The notes under the pieces are model-generated. The model was not told the origin of the DNA. It worked only from the letters and a program-made list of their open reading frames with translations, and did no database searches. A program made the translations under genes and the position numbers. This document shows, piece by piece, positions 47,746-55,954 of a stretch of DNA of 64,000 bases (position 1 is the stretch's first letter; every line of letters begins with the position of its first letter). This DNA is from Pseudarthrobacter sulfonivorans (GTDB lineage: Bacteria; Actinomycetota; Actinomycetes; Actinomycetales; Micrococcaceae). The DNA lies in the NCBI RefSeq assembly GCF_001484605.1, contig NZ_CP013747.1, positions 310,001 to 374,000 of the forward strand. Direction: 5' to 3'.

Positions 47746-48162
47746 TCACTTGCGTTTACGACCGGCGTCAGCGCGCACCCTCGTGCCGCACTTAAAGACC
47801 GTGACGGTTGACCTTAAAAACCGTGACGGTTGACGGCCTTCTTGTTCTCGATCGCTCCTAGCCCCGTTGAGGCAGCTACGACCGCTTTCTGATCCAACAC
47901 CGATTCGGAGTGGATTTGTTGACATAGGCGCCGAGCCGTGTCGGCGGGTATCCCGCTCAGGTCTTGCCTGCGTGCCCACCGGTTGGCGAATTGCAGGACG
48001 TTGCGCGGCAGACTGTGGGCGGACCTGTGCGTGAACTAAGCCACCGGCCTTGACGCCAGCGCTGTCGGATAGGGGGAAGTAGGCGCTGGCGAACTTCCCC
48101 AAAACCTCGTCCGTGATGGCACCGACCGCAACGTTCGCCACGTCGGGGTCTGCCGCGGTCAC
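47746..48162 (-). other. Open frame of doubtful status between pntA and the alcohol dehydrogenase
   Basis: A 138-residue frame is open (VANVAVGAITDEVLGKFASAYFPLSD at its start), but the second half is Arg/Ser-rich and looks like out-of-frame text. In another frame the stretch 47830-48000 reads FANRWARRQDLSGIPADTARRLCQQI, which looks more protein-like. This suggests a broken gene with a frameshift. I recognise no family. The palindromes at 47798-47830 lie inside its 3' end. The rest of 47683-48331 shows no gene. Confidence 0.25.
47798..47830. promoter_or_regulatory. Two identical palindromes upstream of pntAB
   Basis: ACCGTGACGGT occurs at 47798-47808 and again at 47820-47830, centre to centre 22 bp (two helical turns), each followed by TGAC. 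Each is an odd-centred palindrome with arms ACCGT/ACGGT. They are 116-148 bp before the pntA start on the pntA side. They are operator-like; the binding protein is not identified. Confidence 0.5.
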
Positions 48163-48331
48163 CCGCCCGTCTCGTAGGTGTTCGAAGGTGTGGCCAGCAG
48201 CAAAAATCGGTTCATGCCGTAGGTCGACGACGAAGAAGAGTGCTCGACCCTGATATCTACCGATATCCGATCCGACAGTCTTCCGAGAGTCGGTGTGCTG
48301 TGGAGGTTAGGCAGGTATGGCGCTGTCACAC

Positions 48332-49342
48332 TTAAGGCACAAGGACCAAACGGATGGGATCCCCGATTTTGTCTCGCAGGCGGCGCACAGCCTCATCCGC
48401 TGCGTCGAGCGGAAGGTGGTCGGAAATAGAACCCGACAGGTCGATGCGACCCCAGCTGACGAGTCGAACGAGTTGCTCGACATGCGGTGGTAAGTAGCCG
48501 TAGTGCCCAAGGATCTTGTGCTGGTATCGGATGAGAGAAATAGAGTCCTGGACGGTGAATGGCTTGCCGCTCAGCCCCGCGATCGTCAACCGACCATTGG
48601 TGTTCAGCAACGCGAGTATCTGTTCGGCGATACCCGGAAATCCTGCGAAATCGAACCCTGCGTCGATTCCACGGCCGCCATTCAGCTTGCGTACCTCTTC
48701 TCGAAAACCAGGCTCTGTCGGGTCAAGTGCCGCGTCGGCGCCGCGACTCATTGCTTTCTCCCGCGCAGCCCTGAGAGGGTCCACTGCGATGATGGGACTT
48801 GCACCGATCATTCTCAATAGCTGAATGGCGTGGAGCCCGAGGCCGCCCACTCCCCACACTGCAGCTGACTCCCCCGCGACCACCTTGGCGGTGTTGCAGA
48901 TCGCCGCCCAAGGTGTCGCTACAGCGTCGGGAATGATGCAGGCTTGGTCGAACGGGAGATTGTCAGGAATGGATACAAGTACCTGCTGGGGCACCACGAC
49001 GTAGTCAGCCCAGCCGCCGTCGTAGTCCAGGCCCATAGTATCGACACCCCAACTCCTGGCGATCACTGCCTGGAGGGTGACTCGGTCACCCTCCTTCCAT
49101 CCGTCGACGAGCGATCCAAACGCATCTACGGTCCCGGCAACTTCGTGTCCGAGAGTGCGTACAGCGTTGACGTTCCGCATCGGGCCGATGTCTCCACTGA
49201 TGAGATGGACATCCGACAGACACACACCCGCGGCGCGGACCTTGATACGGACTTCGTCCGGTCCCGGTTCGGGGATCGGGACCTCCCGGATGCCGAACTT
49301 ACCAGTGGCGAAGTCTATGCTCCAGGCCTTCATGGCTGACAC
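48332..49342 (-). CDS. Zinc-binding alcohol dehydrogenase lacking the structural zinc lobe, copy 2
   Basis: 336 residues from a GTG at 49342 that sits 9 bp after GGAGA. The paralogue at 32332 begins at the equivalent codon and is equally long. The two proteins are very similar throughout (shared GVCLSDVHL, VRTLGHEVAG, YDGGWADYVVVPQQVLVSIPD, GHYGYLPPHVE). Catalytic zinc ligands are present and the four-Cys structural lobe is absent. It is the last gene of a minus-strand operon with reductase, flavodoxin and aldehyde dehydrogenase, so it probably oxidises the alcohol made by a monooxygenase (inference). Confidence 0.9.
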   Translation of the reverse strand: MSAMKAWSIDFATGKFGIREVPIPEPGPDEVRIKVRAAGVCLSDVHLISGDIGPMRNVNAVRTLGHEVAGTVDAFGSLVDGWKEGDRVTLQAVIARSWGVDTMGLDYDGGWADYVVVPQQVLVSIPDNLPFDQACIIPDAVATPWAAICNTAKVVAGESAAVWGVGGLGLHAIQLLRMIGASPIIAVDPLRAAREKAMSRGADAALDPTEPGFREEVRKLNGGRGIDAGFDFAGFPGIAEQILALLNTNGRLTIAGLSGKPFTVQDSISLIRYQHKILGHYGYLPPHVEQLVRLVSWGRIDLSGSISDHLPLDAADEAVRRLRDKIGDPIRLVLVP

Positions 49343-49498
49343 TACGTTGTCTCCTATTATTTGACGCTGGAGGGGCACCGTCGCCCGAAGGGGCGCCGGG
49401 GCGGTGTGTGGGGTGTCCTGGGCAAGCCGCAGCCTCACGGTCAAGCTTGCCCACCGCCCCGGAGCCCCGTTCCAGATCGCGGCACGATTAAGTTGTGG

Positions 49499-51025
49499 CT
49501 AGTGACGGCCGAATGCCTGCTGGTTTCCGAGGTCAATCCAGGCCGACTTGACTTCGGTGTATGCGTCGAGTGCATCTGGACCGAGCTCACGGCCGATGCC
49601 ACTTTGTTTGAAGCCACCGAAAGGGACCGAATAGTTTGTCAAGCGGTATGTGTTCACCCACACCGTGCCGCTTCGGACGCGGCGGATCATGCGGTGGGCC
49701 CGGCTTACGTCATTCGTCCAAACACCTGCCGCGAGACCGAAATCGCTGGCATTGGCGATCTTAACCGCCTCGTCCTCGTCGCGGAACCGGATGATGCTGG
49801 CGACCGGTCCGAAGATCTCCTCTTGGGCAAGTCGAGATTCGTTGCTTACGTTGGCGAACACTGTCGGTTCGAAGAAGAGTCCCTTGCTGAGTTCGCTGGT
49901 CGTCATACACCTGGCTCCGCCGGCGACAACTTCGGCTCCCTCCGACTGCCCAAGGTCGACATAGTCGATAACCTTTTGGAATTGAGCGCGGTTCGAGACA
50001 GGACCCATGTCGACAGTGGGGTCGAGTGGGTCACCCAACGTCAAGGCCTGTGTAGCGCGGGCCATGCGGTCAACGAAATCGTCATAGATCGAGTCCTGAA
50101 CCAGTACTCGGGAACCACCCATGCAGGTCTGCCCGGTTGCTCCAAAAATCCCGGCCATGGCACCATGCACTGCGTTGTCAATATCAGCATCGGAAAAGAT
50201 GATGTTGGGAGACTTGCCGCCCAACTCGAGCGTTACCCGCGCGAATCGCTCAGCGGCCTGTTTGTTGATTGCGCGACCAGCGGACGTCGAGCCGGTGAAG
50301 GCGATCTTGTCCACCCCTCGGTGATCGACCAGCGCTGATCCGGTGGGCTGTCCGAACCCGGTGACGACGTTGATTACGCCGGGCGGGAAGCCAGCCTCCA
50401 TGGCCAGTTCCGCCATCCTCAACGTCGAGGTTGGGGTGGCCTCCGAGGGCTTGATTACCACAGTGTTGCCGGCTGCTAACGCTGCGAACAACTTCCATGA
50501 CAGAAGCATCAGCGGTGAGTTCCATGGGGTGATCATGGCCACCACCCCAATCGGCTCTCGGAAAGTGAATGCGGCGGTGTTGGGCCAGTTCGACTCGATT
50601 GTCCGGCCCTGAATCGTCTCGGCGAGCCCAGCGACGTAGTGCGCGTGCTGCCCCATCTGGAGCGCACCCCACGTCATTTCGCCGATGAGCTTACCGTTCT
50701 CATGGATTTGTCCGCGTGCGAGCTCGTCGGCATTTTCCGTCAGCAGGTCCGCGAAACGGCGCAGCAGAGCTGCCCGCTGGGATGGCAACGTTTGCGGCCA
50801 TCCGCCTTCGTCGAACGCCCGACGAGCTGCCCTGACTGCCCGGTCGACGTCCTCGACAGTTGCCGCGGGGACTCTGCCCCAACTCGCGTTGTCATATGGA
50901 TCTACGCAAGCGAAGGTCTCACCGCTGCTGGACTGCACCCAAGCGCCGTCTATCAACATGGAGTAAGAGCGATCGCTCTCTACCGAAAATCTTTCGGCGA
51001 CGTGCCGTTCGTTCGTTGTGGTCAT
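49499..51025 (-). CDS. NAD(P)-dependent aldehyde dehydrogenase
   Basis: 508 residues from the ATG at 51025 (in-frame starts at 51046 and 51055 are possible). Motifs: MITPWNSPL, VVIKPSEATPTS, FTGSTSAGRAI, the base in LELGGKSPNI, the nucleophile in TGQTCMGGSR, and EEIFGPV. It shares an operon with the alcohol dehydrogenase that follows and the flavodoxin that precedes it. It would convert the aldehyde product into a carboxylic acid ready for CoA activation. Confidence 0.93.
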   Translation of the reverse strand: MTTTNERHVAERFSVESDRSYSMLIDGAWVQSSSGETFACVDPYDNASWGRVPAATVEDVDRAVRAARRAFDEGGWPQTLPSQRAALLRRFADLLTENADELARGQIHENGKLIGEMTWGALQMGQHAHYVAGLAETIQGRTIESNWPNTAAFTFREPIGVVAMITPWNSPLMLLSWKLFAALAAGNTVVIKPSEATPTSTLRMAELAMEAGFPPGVINVVTGFGQPTGSALVDHRGVDKIAFTGSTSAGRAINKQAAERFARVTLELGGKSPNIIFSDADIDNAVHGAMAGIFGATGQTCMGGSRVLVQDSIYDDFVDRMARATQALTLGDPLDPTVDMGPVSNRAQFQKVIDYVDLGQSEGAEVVAGGARCMTTSELSKGLFFEPTVFANVSNESRLAQEEIFGPVASIIRFRDEDEAVKIANASDFGLAAGVWTNDVSRAHRMIRRVRSGTVWVNTYRLTNYSVPFGGFKQSGIGRELGPDALDAYTEVKSAWIDLGNQQAFGRH

Positions 51026-51164
51026 TTGATCTTTCGACCTTTCCATATTCTTCAAGTCATTGCGTCAGTTGGACAAAATGGCGTAGGGGGTGATCTTCGT
51101 TGCAGGGAATGATCCCTGGAGAACTTCCGGTCTGTGGTAATTAGTGGCAGCTCTAAGCTGCCGC

Positions 51165-51644
51165 TCAGTGCTGGCTCATGAAGGGACAGGCTGGAGCAGC
51201 CTCCAACTCCTCGGTGAGGCTGTCGGCCCAGGCCAAGGCAAGTTCGGTGGCGTCCGAGTTACTGGCAGCGTCGTGCCGGCCGTAGGTCGACACGCGTTGG
51301 GCACCCAGACGGGTGAGGAGCGCATCGATGATTTCGCTTCCGTGGCTGTAGGTTTCGTGGTATGTGCTATCGCCCAGACCGAATATCGCGTACCTGAGCC
51401 CGGTCAGGTCCGGGGCTAGCGCATCGAGTGCTTGGTGGAACGGCTCAGCGCCCACCGGGAGATCGCCTTCCCCGTAGGTCGAGCAGACAAAAATGTGCAA
51501 CGCGGTGCGGTCCAGTTCGGTGACGTCGAACGTCGACATGTCGTGGACCGCGACCCCGGCTGACTGATTCAAGTGGTCAGCAAGGTCAAAGGCAACGAGT
51601 TCTGCGTTTCCTGATTCAGTGCCGAAGAGAATGATCGTGTTCAT
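51165..51644 (-). CDS. Flavodoxin-like FMN electron carrier
   Basis: A 159-residue flavodoxin domain. The phosphate loop is GTESGNAE (8-15), the first FMN-flanking loop STYGEGDLP (55-63) and the second GLGDSTYHETYSHG. The length and the order of the loops fit the short-chain flavodoxin/MioC or P450-reductase-FMN-domain type. It lies directly behind a ferredoxin/flavodoxin-NADP reductase gene. Flavodoxins replace ferredoxin as the P450 partner in some bacteria, such as cindoxin in cineole hydroxylation. No P450 is present in the window. Confidence 0.9.
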   Translation of the reverse strand: MNTIILFGTESGNAELVAFDLADHLNQSAGVAVHDMSTFDVTELDRTALHIFVCSTYGEGDLPVGAEPFHQALDALAPDLTGLRYAIFGLGDSTYHETYSHGSEIIDALLTRLGAQRVSTYGRHDAASNSDATELALAWADSLTEELEAAPACPFMSQH

Positions 51645-51705
51645 GAGAATTTCCTTTACGCCAGCGTTGGTGGACGGGACACGGGTGCCTCCCGGCCCAT
51701 CATTG

Positions 51706-53094
51706 TTAATTCGCAGTTGGCAACGCTGCGGCGGCGGCCGGTGGGGTCGGCGCTTCCTCGGTTACCGTTGAGCTCCCACTTGCAACCTGACGCATGTGAG
51801 AAAAATCGACCAGCTTGTTCCGCATGCGATCAGTCGCTGCATTGTCCCGCTCCACCCGATCGATGCGGAGCCACTGCTCGAAACTAATCGCCCGATCCCT
51901 GACCGCACCCGCTAAGGAGGAATATCCCCCTTTGTCGCTCTTGAGTGGTGTGACCTCCAAGTTTCGAATGATTGTGTCGACGACAAGTCGGGCATCGGCC
52001 CTGCTGTCTGGGATGGTGCCTCTCGGACCTCTCCGCAACCAACCCACACAGAACAGGCCCTGGTCCAGAATTCCCACATCAAGGTCGGTGTCAGCGCCGA
52101 CAAGTTCGGCGCGCTGGATGGCCTCGTCCCCGCGCTCACAGAAGCCAATTGCAGTGACAATCGCATCAGCTGCGAAGACCTGAGGTTGCCCGCCCTCGAG
52201 AGTGCTGATGCACCGCAACCCCTCGACTGAGTCAGTTCCCAACACGGCCTCTGGGATTAGGCCAAAGTGAAATGTAACGTCTACCAGAGCTTCTCCGACC
52301 GTAGAATCCGCTAAGTCACGCAGGGCAGCCACCCGGGCCGCTGCTGTGCGGTCTGTCGTCTCGTGGTCCTCGTTGAGGCCCTCCGACCGGAAACGTATGC
52401 CCGGCCTGCCCGCCAGCTCGCGAATCATGACACTGTCGAACTTTGCGTCCTGAGCACTGGATCGGCCTACAACGTCCACCCGTTGCAGGCGTCCGGCCTG
52501 AAACGCCAGCGCTTCGTCGTCAACGTCAGAACCCGCCAACAGTGCCTGCGGCGCGGTCACGAGTCGCACAATGTCGATGGCGACATTTCCATGCCCGAGG
52601 ACGATCAAGTTCTCACCCAGCGAAAGTTCGGATGGATCCTCGTCGGGATGCCTGTTGAAAGAACGGGTCAGCTGCCCAGAACTGATGACACCAGGCAGGG
52701 TGCTTCCCGGGATTTCGAGGCCCCTGTCCCCGTAGAGCCCGGTTGCAAGGACGACCACGTCGAACTTCTCGCGGAGCACGTCCAGCGATACGTGGTCGCC
52801 CACGGACACATTGCCTGCGAACCTCACTCCGTCGCTCTGAAAGAGCCGATCAAACTGCTTCGTCACGGCCTTAGTTCCCTGATGATCCGGCGCCACGCCG
52901 TAGCGGATCAGTCCATAGGGAACGGGCAACCGTTCAAAAACGGTAATGTCGCACGTCGGAAGAGCTCTCTTGAGGAACTGAGCGGTGTAGCACCCGGCTG
53001 GACCGCTCCCGACTATGGCTACATTAAGGCCCACAGGCTGAACGGTGCTGTCAGTCATTTCGACGCTGGTTCCTGATTGCATCTGAGACGACAC
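51706..53094 (-). CDS. NADPH:ferredoxin/flavodoxin reductase, adrenodoxin-reductase type (FprA-like)
   Basis: A 462-residue FAD/NADP enzyme. The FAD motif VGSGPAGCYTAQFL starts at about residue 28. PVPYGLIRYGVAPDHQGTK is the hallmark of the adrenodoxin reductase/FprA group. The NADPH motif is VLGHGNVAIDIVRL, and the C-terminal GWLRRGPRGTIPDSRADA closes the FAD site. The length is normal. ATG codons at residues 1, 5 and 13 make the exact start uncertain. It is the first gene of the reductase-flavodoxin-aldehyde dehydrogenase-alcohol dehydrogenase run. A TetR-like site lies about 155 bp upstream. Confidence 0.9.
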   Translation of the reverse strand: MSSQMQSGTSVEMTDSTVQPVGLNVAIVGSGPAGCYTAQFLKRALPTCDITVFERLPVPYGLIRYGVAPDHQGTKAVTKQFDRLFQSDGVRFAGNVSVGDHVSLDVLREKFDVVVLATGLYGDRGLEIPGSTLPGVISSGQLTRSFNRHPDEDPSELSLGENLIVLGHGNVAIDIVRLVTAPQALLAGSDVDDEALAFQAGRLQRVDVVGRSSAQDAKFDSVMIRELAGRPGIRFRSEGLNEDHETTDRTAAARVAALRDLADSTVGEALVDVTFHFGLIPEAVLGTDSVEGLRCISTLEGGQPQVFAADAIVTAIGFCERGDEAIQRAELVGADTDLDVGILDQGLFCVGWLRRGPRGTIPDSRADARLVVDTIIRNLEVTPLKSDKGGYSSLAGAVRDRAISFEQWLRIDRVERDNAATDRMRNKLVDFSHMRQVASGSSTVTEEAPTPPAAAAALPTAN

Positions 53095-53218
53095 GAATCA
53101 GCCTCCAATAACTTCATGGGTAGGCAGGTTCGCCTCGCGGGCGACGAAAGTCTCGCACCGAGCTTTGTCTCCAGCCCTGGGGACGGCAGTGTCCTTCAAA
53201 ACAACCTCCATGTTACGT

Positions 53219-53262
53219 GTCTCACAAGCGCAAGACCTTTTAGAGCAGTTAACCAAACAGTT
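53219..53262. promoter_or_regulatory. Conserved GTCTCACAA...AACCAAACAGTT block upstream of the reductase gene
   Basis: GTCTCACAA at 53219 and AACCAAACAGTT at 53251-53262 are 32 bp apart. The same two elements, with AACCAAACGGTT, recur 31 bp apart at 55615-55657. The AACC-N4-GTT dyad resembles TetR-family operators. No TetR gene is in the window. Confidence 0.5.
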
Positions 53263-53425
53263 GATCAACGGTCAATACCGACCGGCGTGTCGCCGGCCGC
53301 GCACACTTTCCGGTAGAGGAATTTCCGAAGCTTCTAAGCTGCGCTACGGCCGAAAAATCAACCTCTTCTATGTGGGGAGGACGATAGGGATTCAGGTAGG
53401 GGCAATGTTCTGGGTCGCCCCTGGT

Positions 53426-53720
53426 TCAGGGTCGTGAATATACAACTGGACGCTTAGAAAAGGAGGGCCGCCTCCGGCGCCCTGGCAGCCAAATTGACGC
53501 AGCCAAGCCACGCATAGCTAACTGCAGGGGAAAGATGTCCTCGTGACCGATACCTTGGCCACGCCTGGCGGCGGGGTCGTTATCCCACCGATGGGCAACG
53601 ACGACCTCATTCTCGCTGACTTCGAGCTGTACGGCGTCCACGAAGTCCCCGGGCCTCGGGCAGCGGGCTGGAAGGTCCCGCTCACTCAAGATGGAAACCG
53701 AGCGGATGTCCCCGGCGGAT
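53426..53720 (-). other. Possible gene remnant near the MatC-like gene
   Basis: The only coding-like text in the 53263-53748 gap is a minus-strand piece reading DFVDAVQLEVSENEVVVAHRW and GQGIGHEDIFP, which faintly recalls the end of an NTF2/SnoaL-like domain. It runs into low-complexity Arg-rich sequence at its 3' end. It is not supported as a functional gene. Confidence 0.2.
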
Positions 53721-53748
53721 AGCGGCTCTTCGCCTCAGGCTGTTCCCG

Positions 53749-55050
53749 CTACGCCCCTATCCACGTCGGAATGGCGGCGACGAACCAAGCCAGGCCCGGT
53801 CCAACGAGGCAGAGAAAACCAGCATAAGCGAGCAGCTGCTTGTAGTAGCGGTCGCGGATCGAAGCTTCCACATTGGCCAGCAGCATTGCGCCGTTGCTGG
53901 AGAACGGGCTGATGTCCACAATCGTGGCCGAGATCGCCAAGGCTGCGATGAATCCCCCTACGTGCACGTCGCCGGACTGCAGGAATGGCAGGGCAAGCGC
54001 CATAACCACGCCTATGATCGCCAGCGAGGAGGCCAGCGCGGAGATCAGTCCTGCCATGTAAAACAGCAGGAGCGCCGCCAGCAATGGGATGCCAACCGCG
54101 GAGATCCCACCGGAGACCCACTCCACCGCGCCAGCGGACTGCAGCACGACTATGTAAGTCAGCACCCCGGTGACCAGCACGACGATCGGCCACGACACCT
54201 TCGACAGCGCGGCTTTGCCCGCAGCGGGGTCTATGATCGCCAGGATCACTGAGATAACAAGGGTCACAACTCCCAAATTCAAACCGAACACCAGCACGGA
54301 CAGCACCATCGCGCCCAGCCCCAGCAGAGTGAGAACCTGAGTGCCGGTAACCCGAGTCTTCACATCGACGATCGTTCCCCCGGCCTGGATCCTTGTCCCG
54401 GGGCCCGAGCCGGGAACTCCGGTCAGGTCCGATCCGGCGTCGCCCTCTACCCGCAAACCCGGCCGGTTGCGCAGGAGCGCGTAGATAATGGCGGCGAAAA
54501 TCGTGTTGAAAGCCAGCGGCATCAGGAACAGCGTCAGCGGGGCGGGAGGGAACCCGGCGCTATCGAGATATCCATTGATAAAGATCCCATAAACGCTGAT
54601 CGGGGAAAACGCCCCAGCGACGGCGCCGTGGGCCACCATAAGACCCATCATGAACTGGTTGATGCCATGACGACGGGCAACAGTGAGGGCCAGCGGGGTT
54701 ACGATCCCCACCACAGCCAGGGCACCGAATCCCATCATCACAGCCGTAAGCCCGAAAAACGCCCACGGCAGGAGCTCCATTCGGCCTCTGACCAGCCTCA
54801 CGCACCAATTGACGATAACCTCGATGGACCCGTTATTTTGCGCGAACCCAAACAGATACGTCAGACCCACGAGAATAAGGAACAGGTCGACCGGGAAGCC
54901 GGCCAGAGACTCGTTGATCTTCTGCCCAAGCACCAACGAGCCAACACCTACTGCTGCGATGAAGCCCAACAAGCCCATGTTGACATCTCTCCACGTGGCG
55001 ATGACGAACATGATGGCGAGGACGATTATGGAGATTAATTCGGGACCCAT
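53749..55050 (-). CDS. MatC-like dicarboxylate carrier (SLC13/arsenite-permease superfamily)
   Basis: A 433-residue membrane protein with about 11-12 hydrophobic segments. The N-terminal part (ISIIVLAIMFVIATWRDVN, LVLGQKINESLAGFPVDLFLILVG, YLFGFAQNNGSIE) matches the MatC_N domain of malonate/dicarboxylate carriers. The repeat-like Gly-Ser loops (GAVAGAFSPISVYG and ISPFSSNGAMLLAN) are typical of the ion-transporter superfamily. It probably imports or exchanges a dicarboxylate used by the lyase/CoA-transferase cassette that starts 900 bp away on the other strand (inference). Confidence 0.88.
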   Translation of the reverse strand: MGPELISIIVLAIMFVIATWRDVNMGLLGFIAAVGVGSLVLGQKINESLAGFPVDLFLILVGLTYLFGFAQNNGSIEVIVNWCVRLVRGRMELLPWAFFGLTAVMMGFGALAVVGIVTPLALTVARRHGINQFMMGLMVAHGAVAGAFSPISVYGIFINGYLDSAGFPPAPLTLFLMPLAFNTIFAAIIYALLRNRPGLRVEGDAGSDLTGVPGSGPGTRIQAGGTIVDVKTRVTGTQVLTLLGLGAMVLSVLVFGLNLGVVTLVISVILAIIDPAAGKAALSKVSWPIVVLVTGVLTYIVVLQSAGAVEWVSGGISAVGIPLLAALLLFYMAGLISALASSLAIIGVVMALALPFLQSGDVHVGGFIAALAISATIVDISPFSSNGAMLLANVEASIRDRYYKQLLAYAGFLCLVGPGLAWFVAAIPTWIGA

Positions 55051-55954
55051 AGTGGCCTTTCGTGTGCAAGTTTGAGCGACGCATCGTTGCGCCGCTCGAT
55101 TGTCGTTCCCCAGTTCATCCTCGAACCCGATGGTCCGTATTTGCTAGGAAAGTCTGATTCAAGAGGCCCAGAGCTGGTCTAAATGGTGGTGAGGCCCACT
55201 TCTATATGCGCAAGCGCAATTGGGAAAGGCCAGTCGCCGTAGATCTTCTCGTTGCTCCGACAGCTCCACCTCATAAATGCTTTTCAAAATCAGATACCGA
55301 GTTGCCTGAACCCCGAGCCCACCACGCCCCATATTGCTGCTTGCCCTCCCGCTTCCACCCTGGCGGTTTGCCACGGTCCGCGCGCAGAGTAGTCGCGACA
55401 GCGATACGGAGTCCATGGTGCCCCGGACCTTGGCCAGGAACTCCGCGGCGCCTGCCGTACAGAGTAGGTTTGGGCCCACCTAGCGTCAGTGCATGAGTTC
55501 TTCAGCGCCCGGGGGTAGGCGAAGTTGCTTTGCGGATGGCGCAACTGTTGTGCCTAGAGCCAGGTTCAGCGATGCGGACGGCACCGTCCCATGAAGATGT
55601 TCTACATGTAACCTGTCTCACAATCCACAGGCTGCCACAGTAGTCAACCAAACGGTTAGTACGGAGTCAATCCCACTTCGGTCGGTAACTCGCCCACCCT
55701 CATCCCGCGACCGTCAAGGCTTGCCTAGATCATCGAGCGCATATATAGTTTCAACCATCTAGTTAGTTAATGCCGCTCTGGTCCTTGGGCTTTTCTGCCA
55801 CTGATCTGCTGCCAGTCCGAGTCAACACTTGCTAGCGCTGATGCGGTGCAGCACAAGGCTTCGACCTCTTCTCACCTGTTGGGAAGGGGCATTCGCATAA
55901 ACGGTTAGGTCGCGGAGAACGTTCCGTGGCCCGCCGAATTCAGATAGGGATGGT
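55051..55954. other. 904-bp gene-free divergent region
   Basis: It lies between the MatC-like gene (-) and the lyase cassette (+). I see no supported gene. It holds the conserved TetR-like block at 55615-55657, about 300 bp before the lyase start, and AT-rich stretches near 55740-55780 that may carry the cassette promoter. Confidence 0.5.
55615..55657. promoter_or_regulatory. Conserved GTCTCACAA...AACCAAACGGTT block upstream of the lyase cassette
   Basis: GTCTCACAA at 55615 and the dyad AACCAAACGGTT at 55646-55657 (perfect 4-bp arms AACC/GGTT) are 31 bp apart. The sequence just before (CATGTAACCT) also matches that at 53209-53218 (CATGTTACGT). It is the likely binding site of a shared TetR-type regulator. 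Confidence 0.5.

Noticed and set aside
55159..55544. Minus-strand frames in the divergent region before the lyase cassette
   Set aside because: No domain, no ribosome site and poor codon bias; treated as non-coding.
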